This document shows, piece by piece, positions 25,837 through 34,155 of a stretch of DNA of 64,000 nt; within the stretch, counting starts at the first letter, position 1, and the number at the start of each line of letters is the position of its first letter. Made by a program: the position numbers and the translations under genes. Source of the DNA: Caldifarciminota bacterium (GTDB lineage: Bacteria > Hydrothermota > UBA3073 > JACQXS01 > JAGMCI01); contig JAGMCI010000042.1 in assembly GCA_023129325.1 (NCBI GenBank), positions 1 to 64,000 of the forward strand, in the 5' to 3' direction. The notes beneath the pieces were generated by a model. It saw only the letters and a program-made list of their open reading frames with translations, was not told the origin of the DNA and did no database searches.

Positions 25837-26496
25837 TTATTCTGTAGTTTCATTTTTTGAAATGATTGGGTCTCTAATTCCTGCGAGTTTAAAAGCTTTA
25901 AATCTCCGAATGCAGGAATCACATTTCCCACAAGCTTGAGAATTATTTTCATAACATGACCAGGTTAAATTAAGAGGGGCATTAAGTTTTAAACCAAGCT
26001 TTACAATTTCATATTTTTGCATTGAAATTACAGGAGTTATAACCTCTATATGAGTAGTTGTATTAGTTCCAGTTTCAATAATTTCATTAAATCTTTCATA
26101 AAACTCTTTTCTGCAATCTGGATATTCAGGGGCATCTTCTTCAACTGCTCCAATAAATATTTTAGGTGCACCGATTACTTCAGCCCAAGAAACTGCAACA
26201 GCAAGAAAATTAGCATTCCTGAATGGAACATAAGTTGTTGTCCGATGCGATGCTTGCATTTTTGAGTCAATTAAACTTGAGCCTCCAATTTTTTTAAAAT
26301 GTTCAAAGTCGCAAACAAGTTTATATTTTACTTTATAAAAATCTACAAGAGAATTAAATGCTTTAAGTTCCCGTTTCTCTGTTTTTTGACCATAATTTAT
26401 ATGCAAAAAGGCAAGTTCATAATCTCTATTTGCTATAGCGGCTGTCACGCAGCTATCAATACCACCTGATACAAGGATGACAGCTAAATCTTTCAT
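25837..26496 (-). CDS. queC: 7-cyano-7-deazaguanine (preQ0) synthase QueC
   Basis: 219 residues. PP-loop AVILVSGGIDSCVTAAIA at the start; ATP-grip residues RTTTYVPFRNANFLAVA; zinc-binding Cys cluster CYENNSQACGKCDSCIRR at the C-terminus. It converts 7-carboxy-7-deazaguanine to preQ0. The stop of queE and the start of queC share one base, so the genes are coupled. Confidence 0.95.
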   Translation of the reverse strand: MKDLAVILVSGGIDSCVTAAIANRDYELAFLHINYGQKTEKRELKAFNSLVDFYKVKYKLVCDFEHFKKIGGSSLIDSKMQASHRTTTYVPFRNANFLAVAVSWAEVIGAPKIFIGAVEEDAPEYPDCRKEFYERFNEIIETGTNTTTHIEVITPVISMQKYEIVKLGLKLNAPLNLTWSCYENNSQACGKCDSCIRRFKAFKLAGIRDPIISKNETTE

Positions 26497-27125
26497 CAGT
26501 GCACACTTATATATTTATGAAGCTGGACTTGTAATTTAACTTTTAAGTTATCTTTTAGTATCCATTCAGCTAATTGTTTGGGTTTAATTTTATTCCAGAC
26601 TGGTGTGAATAACAGGGGCGTATTGCAATACGCCCCTACAAGTTTATAACTTTTGATAATATTTTTTGCCCATTCGTAATCTTTTTTATCCGATAAAACA
26701 AATTTAATCTCATCTTTTGGTCTTATATTATCAAGATTAGCCCAACATACTTTATCTGACATCCCTGAACCTGGGCATTTTATATCTATTATTCTTATTA
26801 TTTGAGAATCAATCCTATTTATAGGAAGTGAGCCATTTGTATCAATTAATATCTTATAACCCAGAGATAATAGCTTATGGCTTAAATCATAGACTTCGGG
26901 CTGTAATAAAGGTTCGCCACCTGTAATTTCTATCAATTTACAATCATATTTATTAACCTCTTGCACAATTTCGTCTACTTTCATTTCATTTCCTTTTTCG
27001 TATGCGTATTTTGTATCGCAATAAGAACATCTAAGGTTGCATCCTGTTAATCTAATAAAGGCACAAGGTAACCCTTGAAAAGTTGATTCACCTTGAATTG
27101 ATTTAAATATTTCATTCACTTTCAT
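26496..27125 (-). CDS. queE: 7-carboxy-7-deazaguanine synthase QueE
   Basis: 209 residues. Radical SAM enzyme with SIQGEST near 9 and the cluster motif GCNLRCSYCDTKYAYE near 28-43 (CxxxCxxC), then EITGGEPLLQPE. It forms 7-carboxy-7-deazaguanine from 6-carboxytetrahydropterin. Residues 163-171 (VGAYCNTPL) are translated from a family A palindrome placed between two secondary structure elements near the C-terminus. It overlaps queD by 14 nt. Confidence 0.95.
   Translation of the reverse strand: MKVNEIFKSIQGESTFQGLPCAFIRLTGCNLRCSYCDTKYAYEKGNEMKVDEIVQEVNKYDCKLIEITGGEPLLQPEVYDLSHKLLSLGYKILIDTNGSLPINRIDSQIIRIIDIKCPGSGMSDKVCWANLDNIRPKDEIKFVLSDKKDYEWAKNIIKSYKLVGAYCNTPLLFTPVWNKIKPKQLAEWILKDNLKVKLQVQLHKYISVH
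26612..26639. repeat. Family A palindrome in queE
   Basis: 28 bp; only the first two bases differ (ACAGGGG for GTAGGGG). Translated VGAYCNTPL. Confidence 0.85.
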
Positions 27126-27489
27126 AATAAGTTACTGAGTTAGTATCTGATTCCCAGACCTGGACTTCTCTTAATTTTCCGTTAGCTAACGGATTGATTT
27201 CAGGTTTTAAACTTTGATATATAACTCGTGCAATATTTTCTGCTGTAGGATTAATAGTTTTAAACTCGGGCAATTCATTTAAATTTCTATGGTCAAATCT
27301 TTCTATTACCTTTCCGAGTATTTTCTTTAATTCTTTAAAATCAATTACAAATCCAAGAGGTTTAAGTTTTTTTGATTCAACTGTGATTTTTACTTTAAAG
27401 TTATGTCCATGAAGTCTTTCACATTTTCCAGGGTATCCTTTTAACTGATGAGCTGCTGAAAATTGAGCCTCAACTGATATATGCCACAT
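27112..27489 (-). CDS. queD: 6-carboxy-5,6,7,8-tetrahydropterin synthase QueD
   Basis: 125 residues. Zinc His residues in FSAAHQLKGY and LHGHNFKV; the catalytic Cys is present (GKCERLHGH), which marks QueD. It is the first gene of queD-queE-queC-folE2. Residues 99-103 (PLANG) come from a CCGTTAGCTAACGG palindrome. The -10 box TATACT ends 8 nt before the ATG, so the transcript is essentially leaderless. Confidence 0.95.
   Translation of the reverse strand: MWHISVEAQFSAAHQLKGYPGKCERLHGHNFKVKITVESKKLKPLGFVIDFKELKKILGKVIERFDHRNLNELPEFKTINPTAENIARVIYQSLKPEINPLANGKLREVQVWESDTNSVTYYESE
27178..27193. repeat. Palindrome in queD
   Basis: TCCGTTAGCTAACGGA, a perfect 16-bp palindrome in frame. A related sequence is at about 50413-50427. 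Confidence 0.6.
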
Positions 27490-27497
27490 TTTCAGGT

Positions 27498-27526
27498 AGT
27501 ATACTACTCAAGTAATGGTTTGTCAA
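27498..27526 (-). promoter_or_regulatory. queD operon promoter, leaderless type
   Basis: TTGACA, 17-nt spacer, TATACT, then 8 nt to the ATG. Confidence 0.7.
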
Positions 27527-27600
27527 TAAGTTTTTAAGGGGAACTTAAAATATTCAAGTGGATAGTAAGACACCATAGGAGAGCAAATCTATTATTACAT

Positions 27601-27633
27601 AACCCCGTAAGGCTTTTAGTTCCTTACGGGGTT
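27601..27633 (-). terminator. Strong hairpin between the small membrane gene and queD
   Basis: AACCCCGTAAGG pairs perfectly with CCTTACGGGGTT. No T-run follows on the minus strand, so it may be a repeat element used as a terminator. Similar CCCCGTTAGAT hairpins are at 33089 and 58046. Confidence 0.45.
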
Positions 27634-27652
27634 AATTTTATAACTGCCTAAC

Positions 27653-27850
27653 TTATTCCTTTTTCTGGCTCAATTCTTGACAAAGAGTATTAAGAAAGCT
27701 TGCTATACAAACCAACACCCAAAAAATTGCAAAATGAGTAAAGTTTATATTTGAAATACCCCTTATCCTGACACCTGCGAGACTTAGTATTACAGAGAGG
27801 ACCATAAAGATAATACCTATAACAAAGGCAATTATAGCTACATTTTTCAT
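27653..27850 (-). CDS. Small two-helix membrane protein, function unknown
   Basis: 65 residues with two hydrophobic segments (about 4-28 and 41-57) joined by a basic turn (GVRIRG). A TTGACA/TACTTT promoter and a clear AGGAGGTGTAAT ribosome site precede the ATG, which supports a real monocistronic gene. No family is recognised. Confidence 0.65.
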   Translation of the reverse strand: MKNVAIIAFVIGIIFMVLSVILSLAGVRIRGISNINFTHFAIFWVLVCIASFLNTLCQELSQKKE

Positions 27851-27869
27851 ATTACACCTCCTAAGAAAT

Positions 27870-27898
27870 AAAGTATCCTATTTTAATACAAATGTCAA
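27870..27898 (-). promoter_or_regulatory. Promoter of the small membrane protein gene, with leader
   Basis: TTGACA, 17-nt spacer, TACTTT, then a leader containing AGGAGG. Confidence 0.6.
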
Positions 27899-27974
27899 GA
27901 AAAAAATAGCCACTGATTACACAGAAAGGGCAAAATACAGAAATCAGAAGTCAGAGGTCAGAAGGCAGAAGCTA

Positions 27975-28011
27975 TCCCGCACATTCCGCCTCAGGCGGAT
28001 TATGTGCGGGA
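27975..28011. repeat. Nested palindromes
   Basis: Outer TCCCGCACAT/ATGTGCGGGA is split by an inner TCCGCCTCAGGCGGA at 27985-27999. Confidence 0.7.
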
Positions 28012-28027
28012 CATTAGCAACTTTTTC

Positions 28028-28056
28028 TTGACATATAAAAAGGAATGATGTATATT
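28028..28056 (+). promoter_or_regulatory. Promoter of the EnvC-like gene, leaderless type
   Basis: TTGACA at 28028-28033, 17-nt spacer, TATATT at 28051-28056, then 6 nt to ATG 28063. Confidence 0.75.
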
Positions 28057-28062
28057 CTTGGT

Positions 28063-29145
28063 ATGAAGAGAAGGGTATATTTAATTTTTATTTTATTAAT
28101 TATTCCATTTTTACTCTTAGCTGAGGATTACAAGGAAAAATTACATAAAGTAACGAAGGACCTCAAGACTGCAAAAAAGGAGACCAAAAAGCTTAAGCAA
28201 AAAGAGAAAGGCATCTTAGGAGAGTTGAGCGAGATAGATTCTCAAATTTTGGCATCAAAAAAGAAAATTAAAAGCTTACGAGTTCAAGAAAGAAAACTCA
28301 AGAAATCAATTGCTATCTTAAAAGCCGGTGGTGAAGAAATAAATACTCAACTCAAAACACAAAGAGATTTTATTAAAAACCGTCTTTTTCTTATATATCA
28401 ATACAAACTCTCCGATGTTATGCCCAGAATTTCCTATAGTTCAGGGCAGATTGATTTTTACATACAAGAAGTTCTCAAAAGAGATATTCAACAATGTAAC
28501 GAGTTCAAAGAATTAAAGGCTTCTTTTTTTACCAGAGAGGAAAAGAAGAGGGCAAAACTCTCCGAGCTTTCAGAAATAAAGAAGAAACAAGAAAAGGAAA
28601 AAAACAAGATTTTACAAAAAAGAACTCAAAAAGCATCAATTCTCAAAGAGGTACGAAAAGAGAAATCAAAGAAATCTGCGTTAATATCAGAACTTGAGAA
28701 AACTCGTTCTCGTTTAGAGAAGCTCATTGCTCAATTAAAAAAGTATCCTGTGCTCAAATTTAAGGCTATAATATGGCCTGTTCGTGGAAAAGTAGTAGGC
28801 AAGTTTGGCACCATAGTGGACCCTGAACTTGGCACAAAGCTCATAAACAATGGAATTGACATAAGGGCAAACTATGGGACACCTGTAATAGCAGTAAGTA
28901 ATGGTGAAGTCGCTTACGAGGGAACATTTTTAGGGTATGGAGAAATCATTTTACTTGACCACCGCAATGGGTTTCATACTTTATATGCCAATCTTTCAGA
29001 GATTTTAGTAATAAAGGGCGACAAAGTCAAAAAGGGAGAAGTGATAGGCAAAGTCGGAACCACAGGCTCAATAAAGGAGCCGTGTTTACATTTTGAGCTC
29101 AGAAAAGAAGGAAAGGCAATTAATCCTTTAGATTTACTGGAATAA
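28063..29145 (+). CDS. EnvC-like murein hydrolase activator (coiled coil plus degenerate LytM/M23)
   Basis: 360 residues from ATG 28063; an ATG 18 nt earlier lies across the -10 box and cannot be in the transcript. A signal peptide (RRVYLIFILLIIPFLLLA) is followed by a long coiled coil (about 25-235) and a C-terminal LytM domain. The zinc ligands look lost: the usual His of HxGID is Asn (NNGIDIRA) and HxH is CLH. That fits EnvC or NlpD, which activate amidases rather than cut murein. Likely periplasmic, in cell separation. It heads the holB-PSP1-metG operon, 4 bp before holB. Confidence 0.85.
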   Translation: MKRRVYLIFILLIIPFLLLAEDYKEKLHKVTKDLKTAKKETKKLKQKEKGILGELSEIDSQILASKKKIKSLRVQERKLKKSIAILKAGGEEINTQLKTQRDFIKNRLFLIYQYKLSDVMPRISYSSGQIDFYIQEVLKRDIQQCNEFKELKASFFTREEKKRAKLSELSEIKKKQEKEKNKILQKRTQKASILKEVRKEKSKKSALISELEKTRSRLEKLIAQLKKYPVLKFKAIIWPVRGKVVGKFGTIVDPELGTKLINNGIDIRANYGTPVIAVSNGEVAYEGTFLGYGEIILLDHRNGFHTLYANLSEILVIKGDKVKKGEVIGKVGTTGSIKEPCLHFELRKEGKAINPLDLLE

Positions 29146-29149
29146 AAAG

Positions 29150-30133
29150 ATGTCATTTAATAACATTATAGGGCAAGAGATACCTAAAAAGATTCTCATA
29201 TCAGCGCTCAAGAGTCAAAGGATTGCCAATGCCTATCTTTTTTATGGACCAAACGGGGTAGGCAAAACTCTGACAGCCAAGACTTTTGCCCAAGCATTAA
29301 ATTGCGAAGAATCCAAATACGATTCCTGTGACATTTGCACAACTTGCAGAGACATAGATAATCAAAGGAATCCTGATTTTGAAATTATAATTCCGAATGA
29401 AAAAGGAAATATAGGCATTGACCAAATAAGAGCTATTAAGGAGAGAAGCTCTTATCGGTCGTGCTGGCTTAAATACAGGGTAACAGTGATAAGGGAAGCT
29501 GATAAGCTTGGTATAGAGGCAAGCAATGCATTTTTAAAAATTTTAGAAGAACCTCCCCCCCACACTATTTTTATTCTCACCGCTTCAAAAAAGCATATTC
29601 TTCTTCCCACAATTGTATCAAGATGTCAAGAAATAAGGTTTAGAAAACTCAAAAGTCAAGAAATTGAAGGCTTTATAAACAGTATTGCGAAGGCTAAAGC
29701 CTTCGGCTACAAATCTGCTGAATCCATCGTTCCTGAAGGTGGAACTGAAGTTTTAAAATTATGCTCTCGTCTTGCCAACGGGAGCATTGTCCGTGCTTTA
29801 GATTTACTAAAACCTGAAGAAAACAAACTGCGAACAAAAGTATTTAACTTTCTAAATTCTTCTTCACTTGAAAGGATGCGAAAAGTGAGAGGTCTTGAAT
29901 TATTTGATGGAATAAACATTCTGCTTTTCATTCAAAGTCTATATATGGATTTACTTTACAAAGATTCTGGAGTTTTAAGAGCAGTAAAAAACACGGACTT
30001 CAATTTCAAAGAGTCTTACTCAACCGAAGAGATATTAAAAGCAATAATCTTATGCGAAGAAGTATCTCATGCTCTGAAACAAAATGTTCATAAGAAGTTT
30101 GCACTTTATTATCTTTCAAAGGAGTTACCATGA
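29150..30133 (+). CDS. holB: DNA polymerase III delta' subunit
   Basis: 327 residues. AAA+ clamp-loader fold: Walker A YGPNGVGKTLTAKTF near 27, zinc Cys group CEESKYDSCDICTTC, sensor/SRC motif VSRCQEIRF near 164. Residues 180-187 (AKAKAFGY) come from a family C palindrome placed just after the lid domain start. The ATG overlaps nothing upstream; it overlaps the PSP1 gene by 4 nt. It loads the sliding clamp with the tau/gamma subunits. Confidence 0.9.
   Translation: MSFNNIIGQEIPKKILISALKSQRIANAYLFYGPNGVGKTLTAKTFAQALNCEESKYDSCDICTTCRDIDNQRNPDFEIIIPNEKGNIGIDQIRAIKERSSYRSCWLKYRVTVIREADKLGIEASNAFLKILEEPPPHTIFILTASKKHILLPTIVSRCQEIRFRKLKSQEIEGFINSIAKAKAFGYKSAESIVPEGGTEVLKLCSRLANGSIVRALDLLKPEENKLRTKVFNFLNSSSLERMRKVRGLELFDGINILLFIQSLYMDLLYKDSGVLRAVKNTDFNFKESYSTEEILKAIILCEEVSHALKQNVHKKFALYYLSKELP
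29687..29710. repeat. Family C element in holB
   Basis: GCGAAGGCT-AAAGCCTTCGGCTAC, 24 nt. An identical copy is intergenic at 38153. Confidence 0.8.
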
Positions 30134-30945
30134 TTTGCGAAATAGAATTTGGAGAATGGAAGAGGAAATTTTCTGCCTTTCCTCAAGAGTTATGCCTTAA
30201 ATTAGGAGATTTAGTCATTTTCAAACTCGGGGAAGGACCTGCCTCGTCGAGTCAAGGCGGGGAAGAAATTGCCAAGGTAATCAAGCTTTTAAAATCAGGT
30301 AAAGTAAGTATGGTAATAAGCCGAAAAGCCAGTCCAGAAGACATTACAAATTACAAAAAGGTCAAAGAAGATGAACTAAAACTTTACAATCTTTGCAAAG
30401 ATAAAGTAAAAGAGCTTGACATTCCAATAAAAGTAACCAATGTTCATATACAATTTGACAGAAATTTGACAAGAGTTAATTTTATTGCAGAAAAGAGACC
30501 TGACCTCAAATCTCTAATAAACGAGCTTGTTAAAGTATATCATGGGAGGATGGAACTTCATCAAATTGGTGTTAGGGATGATGCCAGAAATTTTAACTCT
30601 TACGGAGTTTGCGGAAGGCCTTTATGCTGTAAAACTTTTCTTACTGAATTTGAACCAGTAACTATCAATTTTATAAAAGCTCAGAAGCTTGCCTGCGGAG
30701 CCTCTAAACTCACTGGAGTTTGTGGAAGATTAATGTGTTGTCTTGCTTACGAGATGGACTTTTACAAAGAAGCCGAGAAAAGGTTTCCGAAGCTTGGAGA
30801 CCAAGTAAAAACTGAAAAAGGGGAAGCAGTAGTAACTGGGGTAGAGTTTTTAAAAGATTTAGTAACTGTTCAGTATCCAGATGCCAAGAAAGAAAAGATT
30901 GAACTTAATAAAATCATTTCAAAACCATCAGAGGAGACAAAATGA
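30130..30945 (+). CDS. ricT: PSP1/RicT (YaaT) family protein
   Basis: 271 residues. The PSP1 core carries the paired Cys motifs GVCGRPLCCKTFL and GVCGRLMCCLAYE near 165-205, which bind Fe-S clusters in RicT. In Bacillus, RicT works with RicA/RicF in RNA processing; in many genomes the gene lies between holB and metG, exactly as here. Residues 37-44 (GPASSSQG) stem from an element at 30238-30262. It overlaps holB and metG by 4 nt each. Confidence 0.88.
   Translation: MICEIEFGEWKRKFSAFPQELCLKLGDLVIFKLGEGPASSSQGGEEIAKVIKLLKSGKVSMVISRKASPEDITNYKKVKEDELKLYNLCKDKVKELDIPIKVTNVHIQFDRNLTRVNFIAEKRPDLKSLINELVKVYHGRMELHQIGVRDDARNFNSYGVCGRPLCCKTFLTEFEPVTINFIKAQKLACGASKLTGVCGRLMCCLAYEMDFYKEAEKRFPKLGDQVKTEKGEAVVTGVEFLKDLVTVQYPDAKKEKIELNKIISKPSEETK
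30238..30262. repeat. Family G-type element in the PSP1 gene
   Basis: CCTGCCTCG...GACTCAAGGCGGGG-like sequence in the order CCTGCCTCGTCGAGTCAAGG; its complement recurs in polA near 48382-48410. Confidence 0.55.
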
Positions 30946-32852
30946 AGAAGGTTTTCTACATAACAACGCCTCTATATTATGTAAATGACATTCCACATAT
31001 TGGTCATGCTTATACAACGGTACTATCAGATGTAATTGCAAGGTATCACAGGGCTTTTGGGGAAGAGGTATTTTTCCTAACGGGGACAGATGAGCACGGG
31101 GAGAAAATAGCATCCTCTGCACGGGAAAGCGGAAGTTCACCCATAAAGCACTGTAATAAATATGTTTTAAAATTCAAAGCTTTGTGGAAGAAGCTTAATA
31201 TAGAATACGATGACTTTATCAGGACCACAGAGGAGAGGCACGAGTTAGTCGTCAAAGAGATATTGAAGAAGCTATATGAGAAAGGTGATATTTACAAGTC
31301 GACTTACACAGGATGGTATTGCACGCCATGTGAAAGGTTCTGGACAAATAAAGACCTTATAGAAGGAAGGTGTCCGTCCTGTAACAAGACAGTATATAAG
31401 ATTAAAGAATCAAACTATTTCTTTAAGATGAGCAGGTATCAGGAGAGACTCTTAAAACATATTAAGGAGAATCCAGGATTTATCAAACCAGAGTTCCGGA
31501 AGAATGAAATAACGGAGTTCCTAAAAAAGCCTCTCAATGACCTCTGTATTTCACGCCCAAAATCCAGACTCTCCTGGGGAATTCCACTTCCCTTTGACGA
31601 GGACTACACCTGTTATGTATGGATGGATGCTCTTACGAATTACATAAGTGCTCCGGGATATATTTATAACAATAAGAAGTTTAATGAGATTTGGCCAGCA
31701 GATTACCATTTTATTGGGAAGGATATTCTTACGACTCATTGTGTATATTGGCCTTCTTGGCTCATGGCGATTGGCATAGAACTTCCAAGAACAATATTTG
31801 CACACGGCTGGTGGATGTCTGGTGAAGGCAAGATGAGCAAATCAAAGGGAAATGTAATTGACCCTATCATATATATAGAGAAATTTGGTGAAGATGCATT
31901 TAGGTATTTTCTTATGAGAGAGATGTCTTTAGGGCAGGATGCCACCTTTAGTCATAACATATTTGTAAATCGGATAAATAGTGAGCTTGTTAATGACTAT
32001 GGGAATTTAGTATCAAGGACAGTCAAGATGATTAAAGATTTTTCGGGAGGAAAGATTCCTTGTGAGCATACAAACCAGAAGACCAATCAACTGAGAAAAG
32101 AAGTAATTAAGGTTCCAAGAATTGTCAAGGAATTGGTAAAGGAAATGAGGTTAAATGAGGCAATAGAAGAGGTAATGAGTCTTGTAAGGAGGACAAACAG
32201 GTTCATTGAGGAAACTGCCCCGTGGAAATTAAACAAGGAGAATAAAAAGAAAGAATTAGAGGGTGTTTTATATGCTGTAAGTGAGGCTTTGAGATTTGTC
32301 TCTATACTCCTTCATCCTATAATACCAAATAAATCTACCATTGCCCTTAAAAATTTTAATATAGACATTAAAAAGAGGGGTTCTTTCAACTCTCTTGATT
32401 GGGGAGGTTTAACTTCCGGGACAGAAATAAACCCACAAGAGATGCTATTCCCAAGAATAAAAACTCATCTGGACGGGCGTATTGACTTCGGCGAGCTCAG
32501 TCGAGCCGCAATACGCCCCTATTCTGTGGTTAAAGTATCTTTTGACGATTTTAAGAAATTAGATATAAAAATAGCTGAAATCAAAGAAGTAATAAATATT
32601 AAAGGTGCTAACAAGCTTTTAAAACTTAAAATTGTAATAGGTAAAGAAGAGAGGCAAATTGTAGCTGGCATAGGAGCTTATTATTCACCTCGGGAACTCA
32701 TAGGTAAAAAGATAGTAGTTTTAACAAATCTTGAACCTCGTATTGTAAAGGGAGAACTTTCAGAGGGAATGCTTCTTGCGGCTACTGAAGGAGACAAAAT
32801 AGTTCTTCTCACCCCTGATAAAGATATTTCTTCTGGTTCTATTATAAGTTAA
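30942..32852 (+). CDS. metG: Methionyl-tRNA synthetase with C-terminal tRNA-binding domain
   Basis: 636 residues. Class I motifs: NDIPHIGHAYTTV (HIGH) near 15 and GEGKMSKSKGN (KMSKS) near 300; one zinc knuckle CTPCERF...RCPSC near 126-146. An anticodon-binding helical domain follows, then a Trbp111-like domain (about 535-636: KLDIKIAEIKEVI, VVLTNLEPRIVKG). Between them, residues 510-527 are encoded by a family A palindrome that itself holds a 24-bp insert. Last gene of the holB operon. Confidence 0.95.
   Translation: MKKVFYITTPLYYVNDIPHIGHAYTTVLSDVIARYHRAFGEEVFFLTGTDEHGEKIASSARESGSSPIKHCNKYVLKFKALWKKLNIEYDDFIRTTEERHELVVKEILKKLYEKGDIYKSTYTGWYCTPCERFWTNKDLIEGRCPSCNKTVYKIKESNYFFKMSRYQERLLKHIKENPGFIKPEFRKNEITEFLKKPLNDLCISRPKSRLSWGIPLPFDEDYTCYVWMDALTNYISAPGYIYNNKKFNEIWPADYHFIGKDILTTHCVYWPSWLMAIGIELPRTIFAHGWWMSGEGKMSKSKGNVIDPIIYIEKFGEDAFRYFLMREMSLGQDATFSHNIFVNRINSELVNDYGNLVSRTVKMIKDFSGGKIPCEHTNQKTNQLRKEVIKVPRIVKELVKEMRLNEAIEEVMSLVRRTNRFIEETAPWKLNKENKKKELEGVLYAVSEALRFVSILLHPIIPNKSTIALKNFNIDIKKRGSFNSLDWGGLTSGTEINPQEMLFPRIKTHLDGRIDFGELSRAAIRPYSVVKVSFDDFKKLDIKIAEIKEVINIKGANKLLKLKIVIGKEERQIVAGIGAYYSPRELIGKKIVVLTNLEPRIVKGELSEGMLLAATEGDKIVLLTPDKDISSGSIIS
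32471..32522. repeat. Family A palindrome split by a second element, in metG
   Basis: The halves GGACGGGCGTATTG (32471-32484) and CAATACGCCCCTAT (32509-32522) are separated exactly at the centre by a 24-bp insert at 32485-32508 containing CGGCGAGCTCAGTCGAGCCG. Eight codons, so frame is kept. Confidence 0.8.
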
Positions 32853-33363
32853 AGAGAGGATATTTAGAAATAAAGCCACAGAATGCACAAAGAGAAATAT
32901 TAAATATCAAAAATCAAATAGCAAAATTACACGTCAAAATTCAAAGATGCGGAGAGGGAAGGAGCCATAGAAAGGCACAGAAAAAAGAATAAATAAAAAA
33001 GAATAAATTAGACGCTGATTAACGCAGATAGACACAAATATTTCTGACCACGAATTCACACGAAAAAATAGCCACAGAATCACATCCACCCCGTTAGATA
33101 ATAAACATCTAACGGGGCAGGGAAACAACAGAATATAACAAGGATTGGAAGAGAATCAAAGAGATAGAAAACAAGATACAGAAAGACACAGAGAAATAAC
33201 AAGTTAATTAGTGAATTAGTTAATTGGTTGATGTGTTCTACAAAATAGGAAATAAAATTAACAGGGATTTTCCGCCAGAGGCGCCCGCCTGCCGTCCGTC
33301 GGGCAGGGATGAGCCTTTGGCTCATAAGAGATTAAAAAAGATAGGTAAACTCTATGAAAAAAC
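32853..33363. repeat. Intergenic stretch of degenerate repeats
   Basis: No gene is supported. It holds ACACAGAG-type degenerate tracts, a CCCCGTTAGAT/ATCTAACGGGG hairpin at 33089-33117, tandem TTAATTAGTGAATTAGTTAA near 33203, and a composite palindrome with GCCCGCCTGCCGTCCGTCGG near 33283-33325. Open frames on the minus strand here are repeat-derived. Confidence 0.6.
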
Positions 33364-33391
33364 TTGACAAGTGAGTGATTTAGGATAAAAT
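33364..33391 (+). promoter_or_regulatory. Promoter of the exported FlgD-Ig protein gene
   Basis: TTGACA, 16-nt spacer, TAAAAT. The leader of about 120 nt contains palindromes at 33415-33440 and 33445-33505. Confidence 0.6.
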
Positions 33392-33444
33392 TTGAATAAT
33401 AAAATAATATGAAGTGTCCCGCACATAATTAAGTACGGGATTCT

Positions 33445-33505
33445 CAATGTTCTAAATCCCCGATAAATTCCCGATTGAATCGGGACAGGCGGGGAAAGAA
33501 CATTG
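33445..33505. repeat. Nested palindrome in the 5' leader
   Basis: CAATGTTC...CCCCG pairs with CGGGG...GAACATTG; the loop carries another palindrome, TCCCGATTGAATCGGGA. Confidence 0.6.
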
Positions 33506-33519
33506 GAAAAGGAGGGATT

Positions 33520-34053
33520 ATGTGTTACTTTATTTTATTGCTTCTCCCTCTTGGGACAGGAGTTATGAGTAGCAAAGGGTACTCAATTAAAACCTGTATC
33601 CTAAATATGGGAGGAGGTAAAGTTAGTTCTGCGGCTTATGAAGTATGGACAGCCGTAGGGCAACCTACTGCAATTGGTGAGGCAGTGGGAGATAATTACA
33701 AGGCAAGATTAGGCTTCCTGGCTCATCAGGCAGGCATTAAAGTTGGGGTAATGGAACAGCGGGCACCGCCACTTGTGACTTGCCTTTTCCAAAATAGACC
33801 TAATCCTTCAATGAGGGGGGTTAAAATACCTTACTCATTGGCTCGTGCCTCAAATGTATCACTCAAGGTCTATGATGTGGCTGGCAGGGTAGTTCGGACT
33901 TTGGTGAATGGGCGAATGTTACGAGGTAAATATATTGCCAAATGGGATAGCAGGGATAGGGATGGTAAATCTATGCCTGCGGGTGTTTATTTTTATCGTC
34001 TTGTAGTTGATGGAAAGAGTATAGGGACAAGGAAATTGGTATTAGTCAAATGA
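33520..34053 (+). CDS. Exported protein with C-terminal FlgD-Ig/T9SS-like sorting domain
   Basis: 177 residues from ATG 33520, which follows AAAGGAGGG and opens a signal peptide (CYFILLLLPLGTGVMSS); the in-frame ATG 45 nt earlier is inside a repeat. Residues about 25-75 (AAYEVWTAVGQPTAIGEAVG, YKARLGFLAHQAG) are a block common in secreted proteins of candidate phyla. The C-terminal 85 residues match FlgD-Ig-like domains (LFQNRPNPSMRG, SLKVYDVAGRVVRTL, AGVYFYRLVVDGK, TRKLVLVK), the type used for type IX-like surface sorting in FCB bacteria. Secretion route is inferred. Confidence 0.78.
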   Translation: MCYFILLLLPLGTGVMSSKGYSIKTCILNMGGGKVSSAAYEVWTAVGQPTAIGEAVGDNYKARLGFLAHQAGIKVGVMEQRAPPLVTCLFQNRPNPSMRGVKIPYSLARASNVSLKVYDVAGRVVRTLVNGRMLRGKYIAKWDSRDRDGKSMPAGVYFYRLVVDGKSIGTRKLVLVK

Positions 34054-34082
34054 AGCCAGAGATCAGAAGTCAGAGGTCAGAA

Positions 34083-34097
34083 TCCGCCTTAGGCGGA
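34083..34097. repeat. Family H palindrome
   Basis: TCCGCCTTAGGCGGA, between the two exported-protein genes. Confidence 0.55.
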
Positions 34098-34155
34098 CCG
34101 TCCTCTGTTTTCTGTCTTCTGTTCTCTATTTTTCTGTGGTTAAGGGAGGTGTAAT

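Noticed and set aside
27112..27489. QueD as a folate-type PTPS-III
   Set aside because: The catalytic Cys of QueD is present and the gene is in a queD-queE-queC cluster.
28045..28062. Upstream ATG for the EnvC-like gene
   Set aside because: It overlaps the -10 box; the signal peptide starts at the next ATG (28063).
32934..33325. Minus-strand open frames after metG
   Set aside because: They cover degenerate repeats with no ribosome site; the region is better described as repeat DNA.
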